DNA of 64,000 nt from Boswellia sacra (taxonomy: Eukaryota > Streptophyta > Magnoliopsida > Sapindales > Burseraceae): assembly GCA_013180625.2 (NCBI GenBank), contig SNVD02000321.1:1-64000 (forward strand), written 5' to 3'. Made by a program: the position numbers and the translations under genes. Below, piece by piece: positions 38,601 to 49,458 of this stretch. Numbering within the stretch: position 1 is the first letter of the stretch; every line of letters starts with the position of its first letter. Under the pieces are notes generated by a model. That model saw nothing but the letters and a program-made list of their open reading frames with translations. It ran no database searches and was not told the origin of the DNA.

Positions 38601-41600
38601 AAAAATGCTTACCACGATATTTATAACCAATCAAACATTTGAAGCATGCAGCAATTTAAAACCCGCTAGCTAAATGACAGAAGGATCACCATTATCCTAA
38701 TCAACGATTGTGTACAAATTGAGTAGGTTTAAAAAAGAAAACTAACCTGAATGTCATTTTCTGAAAGACTATCATGTGAATAACGATCTGGAAGATTTTT
38801 CAGATGCTGGCAATGGAACAATGAGGTTCCAGTCAACACTCCAAATCAAACAAGCACAATAGCAGCAGCCACATTTAATTTAGGTTAGTCTAAATTAGGA
38901 AATACATAAGAGACAAACCTTTTCAAATTCTACATAAGTATCTTTAGGTGTTATAGACATTAAGGTAGATAAGGAATATATAGCCGCTTGTTGTTCAAAG
39001 GGACTAGCACTCATCAACCCCATTGACCCAAGCAAATCCTGCACAAGTAGTCCATGAAAAAGTTAGTGGCAGATCAATGATTATATAATGAATGCATAGA
39101 AAATGTATAACAAATACAGTAAGAGTTTACCTTGCACAAATTTGTGACATCAGCAGAAACAATATCAATGACATTAATCCCAACTGTTTGCAAACATTTA
39201 TGGAGCCTCTGGAGAACAATATCAAAAGGGGCGAAGTTAACGGCTTAAAAGAGGTTGATGAGTAATGTACGTACAACAGGTTAAAAATTAACATTCATAA
39301 TCACACCTGATGTGATTGTAACCACTAACACAACAAATCTCACTCAAAAGAAAACAATAAAATCTGAAGCAAATAAAATTAGTCCAAAAGAAATTGATGA
39401 ACGGTCAAAGCCCACGATGAAAATGCCCTCATGTCTTGCACCCACCAATGCAAAACAAGCCTTGCTCTCTCTTGTCTTTCTCAAGCAAAATTAAACTAGT
39501 CTAAGATAAGGTTAGTAAGTAATCAAAAGCCCAAAAGCTGAAATTTAACATTCATAAACACATCTCCAGCCACCACCAACACATAAATACAGCACCCAGA
39601 CTTTAAGACAATTAAATTAGTGCAAAACTGGTTAGGTAAAGGGTGCATGCAAAACATGCCCAAAAATTTTGCATAGCAGCAAATAAAATTCTCTTTCAAA
39701 AGAAAAATTGAATTAGTTAAAACACAGTTAATGGGTCATCAAAACCAGAAAGCTGAAATTTAACTTCCATAAACATGCCTGATGCCCGTACACCAACCAA
39801 CAGAGCACAATGATTTCTGTATTTATACCACCCTAACTCTCTGTCTCTGTGCTTAAACATTGAAATTTATACTGCATCTTAAATGAGGATGAATCCCACA
39901 CAAATGCATAAATAACAAATTTAAAGTATAGAAAAAATAAATAAATAAATACCCTCCAAACTGCATCCCTTTTCGCAGTTCCAATAATGCAAGGATGATG
40001 CGAGCAAAAAATAACTCGTGCCGCTACACTTGCATCTGAAGCTAGAGCCACTGATGATATCACAAGTAATGCCTTCACTAAAACCTCAACAGATGGAAGA
40101 AATGGAACTTGCGGATCCAATGATGAATCTGTATCACTATTGACATATCATTTTAGATTCCCTCAACTAGATCTGAGAAAGTTTCTTAATGAACAATAAA
40201 ATAAAAGGATATGATTAGAACAAATTGTATCTAAGAACTAAAATAAAATGCACCAATGAATGTAAAGTGAAAAGAATTATATTTCCCAAACAATCAAACC
40301 ATTAGAAGCACAAATCAACCTCATTACAAGCACAAATCAACCTTAATCCCTCATCTAGCAATATTGTAACACGCTAAGGATATTGAATACACTTTAAAGG
40401 TGGAACTACAAAAAGCACCAAGGGTCATATACAATGATAATATAGAAATTATACCTTGTTTTCCAAATAATAATTTTTTCTCCAACTACAGAAAGAAAAT
40501 CTGAAAATTCAAGTAGGAGAGCTTGAGATAATTGTGGAACAGTGGAAACTATCTTTCTTGTAGTATCATGAGCCACTTTGCGAACATCCCAAATTGGATG
40601 GCAAATGAAAAGAAGTATTAACTGCAATAAATCCATAACCACTCATTCAAATATCCTAAGCATAGAAAGGAACTTAAAGAAGTACTTCCACCACTTCACC
40701 TGTAACAGTAATTTCACCGAGAAAGTTTCCAACACTCTGTAAAATGAAAACAACAACTTAAATTAATTTATAATTTGTAAGATATATACTGGCGTAGAAA
40801 GTATGATGGTCCTATTAAACCCTATAAATAAACATACCTGCGGGAATGTTCCACCAATAACACCTCAAAAATATCAAGACATGCCATGCAATCCTCAACT
40901 GATAATTTTGAGACCTGCAAATTAACAGTCATAAAAGTTAAAAGCCACAAATTTCATTAAACATTTGTTAATATCAAAGCAGTGCCAAGTACCATTGCAA
41001 TCGGCACAAGTGAAGGTTCATTTTGGGATATCAAAGACCAGATCTTTTCCTTCATTACAGTCTCCTCTGAGAAAAGAGAGGAGCAAAAAGATTAACTCGA
41101 AGAACATCAAACTCCAATAAGAACAACGAAAGGAGAGATGACAAAAATTTTAAATGCAAATCAATAACTCTTAACTACATATCAATAACACCTGCTTTCA
41201 TATCAGCAGCTGCAATCTTCCCAACAATGAGCAAGGCATATATGCCATCCAAACGTTGCACTGGTTTAGTGAAACCAGTTTTGACAAGTTGAATGAGAGG
41301 CCCCAACAATGATGATAACTGGAAAGTGCATTTTATTAATTTCTTTTCTCATTATAAATTTAATAATTTCACTTAGAAATCTTAAAAGAATACCCTAGAT
41401 ATGCATCAGCTGTTGAAAACTCTGAAAAATACACCAAACTAGCCAACTTACAGGCAAAACAGCATCAGGATTTTTGCTTATGACTCGTAGACATCGGAGA
41501 TGTGCCCTTCTTAAAGCTTCCTTTTCTTTGAGACCAGAAGCAAAAAAAGAAACTAGATCTGGTTGAAGAGTATCAGCAGATCGTACTGCCCAAGAAGCCA

Positions 41601-44600
41601 CAGATGACAAAATTGCAACCTTTACCTCCTCATTTCCTGATATAAACACGACAGAGAAATAAAATAACAAGCATTAAAACAACACAAATACAATAAAGAT
41701 GGAAAGACAATTGCAGATGACAATTCATAAAGTTTTATTGAAGCAATGACCTCTATTTATTGCCTTGTTTTCCGGTCTTGAGGGTTGTCTTGGCCACAGG
41801 GTCTTTTGTTTTCATAATTGCAAAAATAGTTATAGAAATCAATGTGTATAGTTTCTGACAATCAATCAAGTTGCTTCTATATTGATTGAATGGATATCTA
41901 GTTTACTTAGCTTACTCTCTTATTTCATCAACATTGTATAGTTTCATAGTTTCTCGCAAATATATAAAAAAAAAATTAAATTAAATAGATAAAAAAGTAA
42001 AAGTTCAGAAAAAAGCGAAAATGTAAAAAAAAAAAGAAGAGAGAGAAAATCAGAACATAACAAGGGATACCTTCATCCTTGTAATAAGATAAAAGGAAGT
42101 TGCAGATGGTATGCGACAGACTGTTGACATATTTCCCTTCTGGGGCATTAGACAATTCTTGAAGCGCACTGACCATGCCAATTCTCTGGTAAGGAAATGC
42201 AAGCCTTCCTTCTGAGCCTGTCAAAATGAAACACTAAGCTTAAAATAGCTTAGCAAAGTTTATACATCACTAATAAAAAATCCTAAGAGCTTTGAACATT
42301 GATAAGGCATGAATGAAGAATTTAGACTAACCTCCAATTACTGCTTTAATGGAATTGAACATAGCTTCTAAAGCATCTGGATTGCTAGACTTTCGGCTCA
42401 AACACCCTACTATAGCCAATGCCCCAGCCCTTCTAACTTCATCTGCATGTCGAGCCTGAGATAATACTACCGGTAGGATTTCAATTGCATACTTACTCAA
42501 ATCAAGATTGACACACCTCAAAAGAATTCCAACTGACTCCAATATGATCTCAGGGTTGCGCTTTAACATCTTCATAGAAGAAGGAACCACAATACTCTGA
42601 AAATCTTCATGAGTCATATGAGTAAAAAGTGGAAAAAAAGATTCACTGAAACCCTTCATCAGCTTCTCTCTGGCATTTGAAATGGCTTTAACATATATAT
42701 CAAGGAAAACCGGCTGTGCCAAGGAATCGTGTAAAAAAATTAAAAAAATAAAATAAAATAAAGTCAGCAGAATCAAAACGAAGTTCAATTAATTTAAACC
42801 ACTTAGAATCTCCAGTATCTTATATAGTAACAAACAATGTCTTTACTATTACCAAGATGAAAATAAACAATTCTCACCTTGCATTTTTTAGACAAAGATG
42901 GCGACGTATATGAAAACTCCAGCAATAACCATATTAATTCAGGACTATCTTTGTATGGGATCCGTGCATCCTTTAATTCGTTTATGTAGATCTCATAGAT
43001 GTCCGGTGACTACAAAAAAAAAAAAAAAAAAAAAAAAAAAGAAAAAAAGAGGATGCTCAGTTTTAAAAGACTTTAGCAGGCAACTAATTTTCATCACAAA
43101 ACCTGCAAGGATTACATTGGGCTTAACCTGAGAAAACAGATTAAAAAAAGCTTGCTTGCAAGCCCTTCGTTCATGAAGAGATTTTTCCATGACTATATGA
43201 AGTAAAGATGCCTGCGCTGCAGCCACTCTACAGAATGCATTCTTTGAAACAGTGGCAAACTGACTTTTGCTTAAGAGAAGACATGACCACTTGAGGAGTC
43301 TATCAGAGCCCACATGCGATTGGAACTTTGACTGCTTTTCCATTGCTTGAACAAGGGCAGCCCCAAAAGTTTTCATAAATATAACCTCTCCTATTACTTT
43401 CTCAATGATGTCATCAACAGCCTTCCTCGATCCATGATCATCATATAAAGAGACTGTCTTAAAAATTATATCCACCAACAGTGATGCAACCTCAGGAGAC
43501 ATTTCTGCAGTTTTAGTTTCTCAGGATTTCAGAATGACTCACACAAATGAACAAATACAAATTCTGAAATTAACCTGAACCTCATTTTATCTTCCCTCTC
43601 TAGCTTTCCAATAGTGTTGGGTGCATCAAAATTAAGACCACAAAAAAAGGGCCCAGTCACATACAAAGACAGAATTTAGATTGACTCAAAATGCTAATAA
43701 TAATAATAATGAAGAATAAATAAGCATACAATAAGAATAGTCCACTGTCAAACCAAATCTGATAGCTACAAGCTGTCATTTTTATCCATTTAATGCATCC
43801 CGAAGGGATCCAAAATTGCTTTAAGAATAAAACAACCGACAAATATAATGGAATTGCATCGGTTTAGAATTCCGATGCAATTCCTTCCCAAATATAACGG
43901 ATAAAAAAAATGATGAGTACACGTTAGGTAGAAATGGTTTCAAATAAATGGATTTTGTACACAATCTTAAAAAAATTAAGAGTAAAGTCAAAAAGAACAA
44001 AATTAGAACACTATTAAGTCAAAAAAAAAATCTTAAATATCATATCAAATGTTTTTTCAGATATTAAAATGCTGAGTTTATAACTCATATTTAAAGAATG
44101 TATGTTAAATTTTGCAAATTGTTTTGAATCACAAACCAAAAACCTCATTAACCTCATCATTAGACATGTCCCCATTTCTTAACACCAAAAGGCCTATTTG
44201 CTATAACAAATATCGAGAAACACACCTAATAAAACTCATTTTTGGTATTCCAAAAAGGATGTAGTATAACATAGCTCCCAAAATTTGTAGTCAGAATACT
44301 TGTTATTAATATACTTCAGTCGAATTTAATAGCTTCTTGGTAAGAATTTGACAATATTGCTTTTGAAATGGAAATAAAAGCTGCTGGCACCCAAGCAATT
44401 CATGCACATAATAACATTTAAAAAATAAAGAAAATAAAATAAAAACTTGAGGATAATATAATATCATAATTTCTTTTAAAAATTCAACTAAAAAAACTAC
44501 TCTTATTTCTTTAACTGGAACATCATTAAATAAAAGAGCAGACCCCAATTTTAAGGGTAGGAACCTCTAAAGTTTCAAAAATCGTCATAAACCTCATTTT

Positions 44601-45147
44601 GTCAAAAATCTCCTTGAAATTTGATAAAATTTATCGGGGGCAGTCCCCACCAATTTTCCACCTCTAATGAGCATAGCTGTACCGAAAGCAAAACTCAAGA
44701 AAGATCAAGGAAATTCACCCTCAACAAGCTTAAGGGCAAATGTTTGAAAAAACAAAATTTAACTATATGCATACGATGTATTAGCATGGCGTACATCGAT
44801 GCCCAAGCAAATGTTCATCAACATCTTGCAAATAAATGTTTATTAGTAACTTGAACAAGAGTTCATAATCACACGTAATTGCAGAACATTCAATTCATCA
44901 ATATATACAACATTTCCACTATTCCAATCCTATCCTAATACATACATACATACATACATATATATATATATAAAACGCCATCCATCAACGCAATGCACGC
45001 ACACAAACTGAGAGTTCAAAGTATGGAGCAACCTGAGCTGCTGAGAAGCGGCGGAAGGTCATGGCGGAAGATGCGGAGACGTTGTTTGGTGGAAGAAGTG
45101 GAGACGGCAGCGGCGATGGAAATGAAAGGGTCTGAGGAATCCGCCAT
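16092..45147 (-). CDS. GCN1: eIF2alpha kinase activator GCN1 (ILITHYIA), 60 exons
   Basis: GCN1 is a very large HEAT-repeat protein that binds translating ribosomes and activates the kinase GCN2, which phosphorylates eIF2alpha under stress; the Arabidopsis orthologue is ILITHYIA, linked to immunity and growth. I placed 60 exons by following the conserved protein across splice sites. They total 7881 nt, exactly 2627 codons with the stop, close to the usual plant length of about 2700. The start [19 protein letters not shown] matches the plant N-terminus, with AAAAAATGG context. Conserved blocks include [40 protein letters not shown] and [20 protein letters not shown]. The protein ends in an acidic tail, [14 protein letters not shown]. 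No internal stop or frameshift was found, so the gene looks functional. Exon coordinates are in the next four entries. Confidence 0.96.
20331..20702 (-). mobile_element. Probable retroposed (LINE-like) fragment with poly-A tail in a GCN1 intron
   Basis: Read on the minus strand, the segment ends in a run of A after CATTAATAAAATTTTGTC, a typical polyadenylation end. It is flanked by ATGGCAG on both sides (20320-20326 and 20703-20709), a possible short target duplication. A short minus-strand frame at 20476-20694 resembles the tail end of plant non-LTR element proteins only weakly. It could also be a fragment of a processed transcript. Confidence 0.4.
24147..24167. repeat. Poly-A tract in a GCN1 intron
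   Basis: About 21 consecutive A residues lie in the intron between exons 42 and 43. It is a simple length-variable tract with no other feature attached. Confidence 0.8.
24876..26335. other. Long GCN1 intron (exons 41-42), no gene inside
   Basis: This is one of the largest introns, about 1.46 kb. It holds an (AT)n run at 25013-25030 and AT-rich DNA. Open frames of up to about 80 codons occur on both strands but show no recognisable protein. A decayed insertion is possible, but no repeats or inverted ends could be defined. Confidence 0.55.
30271..30316. repeat. Two tandem copies of a 23-bp unit in a GCN1 intron
   Basis: AATTCAATTAATATTTCTTAATC is repeated back to back in the intron between exons 28 and 29. 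It is a recent small tandem duplication with no evident function. Confidence 0.75.
32246..32289. repeat. Compound (AT)n(AC)n microsatellite in a GCN1 intron
   Basis: About nine AT units run directly into about twelve AC units in the intron between exons 24 and 25. The tract should be length-polymorphic. Confidence 0.9.
34961..35590. repeat. Diverged direct repeats of about 170 bp in a GCN1 intron
   Basis: 34961-35130 and 35419-35590 share an ordered set of strings: CATCT, TTGACACTTA, TATGCAAGA, GGATTCAAAG and a closing GGTCA. They are in the same orientation and about 460 bp apart start to start. They may be the remains of an old duplication or of a small element's ends. The intron (34836-36006) also contains the GA microsatellite. 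Confidence 0.5.
35594..35621. repeat. (AG)n microsatellite in a GCN1 intron
   Basis: About fourteen AG units lie in the intron between exons 20 and 21, just after the second copy of the diverged direct repeat. Confidence 0.9.
37555..37710 (-). other. GCN1: GC-AG intron of GCN1
   Basis: The intron between exons 17 and 18 starts with GC on the minus strand (37710-37709, context CCG|GCATGT) and ends with AG at 37556-37555. Using these ends, the frame reads through to the conserved [12 protein letters not shown] block. A GT donor four bases further on does not give the right phase with any nearby AG. Confidence 0.65.
43014..43040. repeat. 27-base poly-A (poly-T on coding strand) at a GCN1 3' splice site
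   Basis: On the minus strand a run of 27 T is followed at once by GTAG and exon 3, so this homopolymer is the polypyrimidine tract of the intron. A second short T run extends it on the upstream side. Confidence 0.85.
44936..44972. repeat. (CATA)n(TA)n microsatellite in GCN1 intron 1
   Basis: About six CATA units lead into a TA run, about 60 bp downstream of the first splice donor on the coding strand. Confidence 0.85.
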
Positions 45148-45347
45148 TTTTTGCAAAATGGATAGAAGAGATCCGAATTGAGGATCCGAGTCCGATTTGG
45201 ATGATGATGGAAGTGAGAAGTGGAAATGGAGTGGGTTAGTGAGTGAGTTGAGTGGTTGATGATTATGATGATGATGATAATGGTGGTGGTGGTGCTGGAT
45301 TCAGAGACGTTGGATTGGGGTTTCAGGCGATCAGTAAATTAGGGTTT
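45148..45347 (-). promoter_or_regulatory. GCN1 leader and telo-box
   Basis: On the minus strand the 190 bases before the start codon contain no ATG, so the first AUG is the GCN1 start. They include CT-, CAC- and CAT-rich simple stretches typical of plant leaders. AAACCCTAA (45339-45347) is a telo-box, a motif frequent in promoters of plant translation-related genes. The transcription start is unknown. Confidence 0.5.
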
Positions 45348-46372
45348 TAGCAGCCGTGCAAGCAGACCAGTCTCAGAGACTGAGTTAGACCCTCAACCTC
45401 AATGTCTCACTAATAGTAATATTAATATCCTACTTTTTACTATTATCATTATCATTACACTTTTAGCACCTAAAATGGCTTTTTTATTTAAAAATTTAAA
45501 AAAAAAAGTTTTAGCAAATTCGAAATTTCTTTTTAGAGAAGACATAATCATAATAATAATAATAATAACAACAAACACCTTATCAACAGACTATTGTGTA
45601 ATTTCTTTTAAAATTTTTTTTACCCAGGATGTGATCTCTTCAGGCAAACATTGTGATTATTGTGTAATTTTTTAGGAAATTTATGAATTCAATCTTCAAT
45701 CAACAAATTACTTATCTTGGTAAAATTTCAATCATTAAATATAAATTTTAAGAAAAATTACATTATTTTCAACGTATTAACATGTATTTTCAGAGCACGT
45801 ATTGAGGTTTCCTATAATCCTATAATAATAATAGATTTTTTTTAAAGCAACTTTATTTGTTATGCATTTCTTAAACTTACATGCCAAATTTGATTAATCC
45901 CTAATTTTTCAATTTCTATTGTTTGATGTTTATTTCGTGGTTGTTTAGTTTGGTCTTTTATTTTGATCTCCTTCTTTGCTTATGCTTCAAATGTAATAAA
46001 CAAAAATGATAATAGGAAATTGAAGAAATAAGGTTTCGTTCTTTTATGAATTTAATGTTTTACATTTTCAATATGATTTGACGTTGGCATTGGATTTAAA
46101 AAGAGTGAATGATTACTATGAATTTAAAAATTTTGGTGAATGGACCGAGCAAGAAAATATTGTAAAAACCATAGACGTATAAAGCATGAGCAACTTGAAA
46201 CAGTGCTTTTTCCTAGACATAATAAATTTAGGAAAATTTGAAAAAATGACTCAATTTAAAGAAGCCTTATTGATAAATAGACTAATTTTCTAAAATTTTG
46301 TATGTTATGACTATGTATAATACAGGATGATAATTTAGGTCATGACACACGAATACAATAGGAATATGATGT
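45348..46372. other. Intergenic between GCN1 promoter and the Athila-like element
   Basis: The stretch is AT-rich with no gene. It contains a 13-bp perfect palindrome AGTCTC-A-GAGACT at 45369-45381 close to the GCN1 promoter, and an ATA/ATT simple run near 45550-45565. It probably holds the distal GCN1 promoter. Confidence 0.5.
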
Positions 46373-46377
46373 ACGAC

Positions 46378-47789
46378 TGATAAGTGTCTATTTATATATC
46401 ATTTTCATATCAATTCGTCCATGTTTCTTTGCTATATTCCTTGGTATTTTTATATTTTTGTGTGGTTTTGATGTTTGTAGGAGTTTTGGAGCAACTTGCA
46501 CAAAAATGGAGTAAAACCCTTCATTTTCACCTCTGCTAGTCAACCATCTTCTCGGATTTAATTGTATTGATATACAATGAACCCGATGACATATCATATA
46601 CCGTTGAAAAGCTCTCGAAGTCTACTTTTTGGAGAAATTTACGGTTTATAAATCCATTCAGTGTACCAAAAGTTGTAATCAAAACAGTGTGAGAAGTATA
46701 GAAATGTAATTCCACAAATCACTGTAGCATGTATAATACGGGACACTGTAGCAGTTACTGTAGCAGAGTATTTAAACACATTTTAGGGTTTTATTTTCAT
46801 AACTTGAAGAGGGGAGAACGTGGTGGAGGCTGCAGCTCTGGAATTCTTTCATCTCTTGGAGTTCTTGAAGGAGAAAGGAAGCTTGGAAAGAGGAAGAACT
46901 ACAATCCAAAGAGAATTACATCAAATTTGCTAAGTTTTTCCCTTCCCTTTCATTTTCTGGAATGTCTCCATGTTGTATTGTATTTACCACGTTCTTAAAC
47001 ATGTGTAACTGAATCTGAATTGGTTGAGGGTGATTTCAAAGCCCCTGATATGGTTTTTGTAAGTTGATTGTGTAAGGAATTGTTATCCAATTCTCTAATT
47101 GAAGTTGCTTGTATTCTCCCATATTTAATGCTTATGATTGCTTGCTGATTGTATTTGAGTGGCCAACTGAATATAATCTGGTTGTGATTTATTGCTAGAC
47201 TAGAAATCTTGATCCGTAATTGTCTTGAATTTCTAATCATTAGTAGCAAAATTGTGATCAGAGATTACAATTGGAGAATATAACCTAAGTTAAATAATCC
47301 GAGCTTGTGTGTTTATTGCTTAGATCAACCTATCTTTCTTATCATAATGCATCCATTGAATTAAACTTAGAGAGCTTGTTCTAGGTTGTTTAATGGATAG
47401 AGATTAAATAAAGAGCTTGTTTTATTTAACAACAAAGTAAGGAAAGATTGGGATAATAGAGCTTGTTGTTATCTACGGTTGGTAATTTCAATGGTGTAAT
47501 TGGATGACAATTCTACAATTAATTCGCAAATCCATATCTTGTGGTAGAGAAAGATCCCTTAACCAGATTTCTCTCATTGATTTTTCACTCAAATTAATCT
47601 TTTGTTTTGTTATTCTTCATTTGCATTCTTAGTTCATTTAGTTAATCATTCAACAAAACCCCCCTTATTTAATTTATTGTTGCTGGAAAATAACAAAATT
47701 CAATTAGAATCAATCCTCGTGGGAACGATATCTTACTTATCACTTTATTACTTGTGCGACTAGTATACTTGCTAGTTTCGAACGCATCA
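46378..47789 (+). repeat. 5' LTR of the LOG-carrying element
   Basis: The LTR is 1412 bp. Three copies of CTGTAGCA (near 46722, 46745 and 46758) stand just before a TATTTAAA box at 46769-46776 and a telo-box-like TTAGGGTTT at 46783, a plausible promoter. About 40 differences from the 3' LTR are seen by eye; they cluster at the two ends, with about 550 bp identical in the middle. Confidence 0.93.
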
Positions 47790-47795
47790 AGTTTT

Positions 47796-47812
47796 TGGCG
47801 CCGTTGCGGGGA
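47796..47812 (+). promoter_or_regulatory. Primer binding site, tRNA-Asp type
   Basis: TGGCGCCGTTGCGGGGA begins seven bases after the 5' LTR. It matches the complement of the 3' end of plant tRNA-Asp, the primer of Athila-type elements, except for one missing C. Confidence 0.85.
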
Positions 47813-47901
47813 TTGATTTTCTAATCGATTTGTTATTTTGTTTTCATTGTTGATTCATATTTTCTTTGTTTTTCTTTTCTGATTGTTTGTGTTTAGACAA
47901 C

Positions 47902-48600
47902 ATGGCAGTAAACTTCCAGCCAATTTCAGTTTTTTTTCTTCGGGATTTGAGCCACAAACTACCATTGGAGAGTTAAATGAGGTAAGCACCTCCGAAACAT
48001 TGAACAACAAACTTTCGAGTTAACTTCTCTTGTGGAAACATGGCTGTAGGGACATATGCAGAAATCTTATGCATGTGAGGATATTCTACCATGGAGCAAT
48101 CAATCGACCATGGACTCAACTTTGCAAGGAGATATGGAACAAGCCAATGCCATGGATGGATTTCCAGGACAAACAAGGCAATGGTATGATCCCTTCTCTA
48201 ACACTTGTAATGCTGGATGGGAAGATCACCCTAATTTTAGTTACTGGAATGATCAACCAATTGCCCCAAATGCCATACCAAATCGGCCACAAGGTTTTAA
48301 TCAACTTAGAGTGCAGCAACCATTTTAAATGCAACCACCATCAATGCCACAACCAGCACCACAACCAGCTTCAGAAAACTCAGGTATGTCTCTCCAGGAT
48401 ATTGTTAATGCACTTGCCACTAACACAAATGCAATTCCAGCAGGAAACTGGGGCAAGTATTCAAAAGCTGGCAAATCAAATGGGACAATTGGCTACTAGC
48501 ATGAGCAAATTCGAGGGCCAAGACACAGAAAAATTATCTTCTCAAATGGTGATCAATCCAAGCGAGACTACTAGTGCGATAACGTCGCGAAGCGGAGAGC
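47902..48600 (+). pseudogene. gag remnant of the Athila-like element
   Basis: A short start frame (MAVNFQPISV) breaks after about 20 codons. The N-terminal and core parts of gag are missing. The C-terminal part is recognisable in shifting frames: a degenerate zinc-knuckle region near 48030-48080, then EQANAMDGFPGQTRQWYDPF and WEDHPNFSYWND near 48137-48250, then a Pro/Gln-rich stretch. Stops and frame changes rule out a functional Gag. Confidence 0.7.
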
Positions 48601-48606
48601 AATTAG

Positions 48607-49431
48607 ATGTCTTGCCAAGAAAATCACAAATTGATGAAAGGAGATTACACCACATCCACCATGAACAAAACATTGACTTCTCAGGTAAATCCTATAACTC
48701 CCATTCCTTCTTATGTTGCTCCTCCACCTTTTCCTAGCAGATTGACAAAATTGAAGAAGGAGGAACAAGAACAAGAAATCCTGAAAACTTCTCGTAAAAT
48801 CAAGATAAATATACCACTTTTGGATGCTACCGAGCAAGTACCTTGTTATACAAAATGTCTCAAAGAGTTATGCACCAGCAAGAGAAAGTTAAAAGGGAAT
48901 GAGAAAGTAAGTGTGGGAGAAAATGTTTCAGCTGTACTACAAAGAAAAATTCCTCTGAAATGCAATAATCCAGGTACAATCACCATTCCATGCACCATTG
49001 GTAAAACCAAGTTTGAAAGAGCTATGTTAGATTTAGAAGCATCGATTAATGTCATGCCATATTCTATTTATGCTTCTTTAAATCTTGGACCTTTTGCGAA
49101 AACTGGTATTACCATTCAACTTGCTGATCATTTTAATGCATATCTCAAAAGAGTTGTGGAAGATGTGCTTGTGCAGGTGAATCAATTGGTTTTCCCAGCA
49201 AACTTCTATGTCCTTGAAATAGAGGATGAGACATCTCCTAATCCAACTCCGATTCTTTTAGGGAGAACATTCTCGAAAACTGTTAGAACCAAGATTGATG
49301 TTCATGATGGCACTCTCATCAGAGAGTTTGATGGCAAGGTGATATGTTTCAATATTTTTGAGGCAATGAGGTACTCCAGTGACTTACATTCTGTTTTTGC
49401 AGTTGACGTTGTTGATTCTTTGCCACAATAA
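48607..49431 (+). pseudogene. Retropepsin-like protease of the Athila-like element
   Basis: An open frame of 274 codons contains the plant gypsy protease domain from about residue 100: CNNPGTITIPCTIGKTKFERA, the active-site loop AMLDLEASINVMPYS, then ITIQLADHF and PILLGRTFSKT. The family loop normally reads D-x-G-A-S; here the Gly is Glu, which should disturb the active site. The frame is otherwise long for a dead element. It probably began in the gag frame and has no start of its own. Confidence 0.75.
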
Positions 49432-49458
49432 TATTTTGAGTTAACTCGCAAGAATGGA

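Larger units (their letters stand above)
32829..40621 (-). other. GCN1: GCN1 exons 11-24 (residues 552-1222)
   Basis: Exons in coding order: 40455-40621, 39953-40136, 39131-39208, 38919-39038, 38747-38806, 37948-38073, 37711-37810, 37385-37554, 36209-36505, 36007-36123, 34734-34835, 34497-34646, 33076-33240 and 32829-33005. Exons 16-18 encode the conserved [19 protein letters not shown] block, a low-complexity Lys/Ser linker, and [19 protein letters not shown]. The intron between exons 17 and 18 has a GC donor. Exons 22-24 carry [18 protein letters not shown] and [19 protein letters not shown], both strongly conserved in plants. Confidence 0.88.
40700..45147 (-). other. GCN1: GCN1 exons 1-10 (N-terminal domain, residues 1-551)
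   Basis: Exons in coding order: 45033-45147, 43128-43504, 42878-43009, 42332-42713, 42071-42217, 41452-41636, 41192-41318, 40993-41066, 40838-40914 and 40700-40736. They encode the N-terminal helical-repeat region specific to GCN1. It includes [36 protein letters not shown] and [19 protein letters not shown]. Exon 10 is only 37 nt, but its frame joins both neighbours cleanly ([12 protein letters not shown]). Intron 1 is about 1.5 kb. Ends follow GT-AG and the preserved protein frame; any one may be off by a few bases. Confidence 0.88.

Noticed and set aside
42993..43502. A 169-codon minus-strand frame as a separate gene
   Set aside because: It is GCN1 exon 2 read on into the intron; its protein matches the GCN1 N-terminus and splice sites fit at both ends.
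46388..47249. Minus-strand open frames in the 5' LTR, repeated at 54175-55037
   Set aside because: They recur in both LTRs because the LTRs are copies; they have no recognisable domain and run against the element's sense.
47796..47812. A tRNA-Asp gene fragment
   Set aside because: Only the 17 bases complementary to the tRNA 3' end are present, directly after an LTR, so it is a primer binding site.
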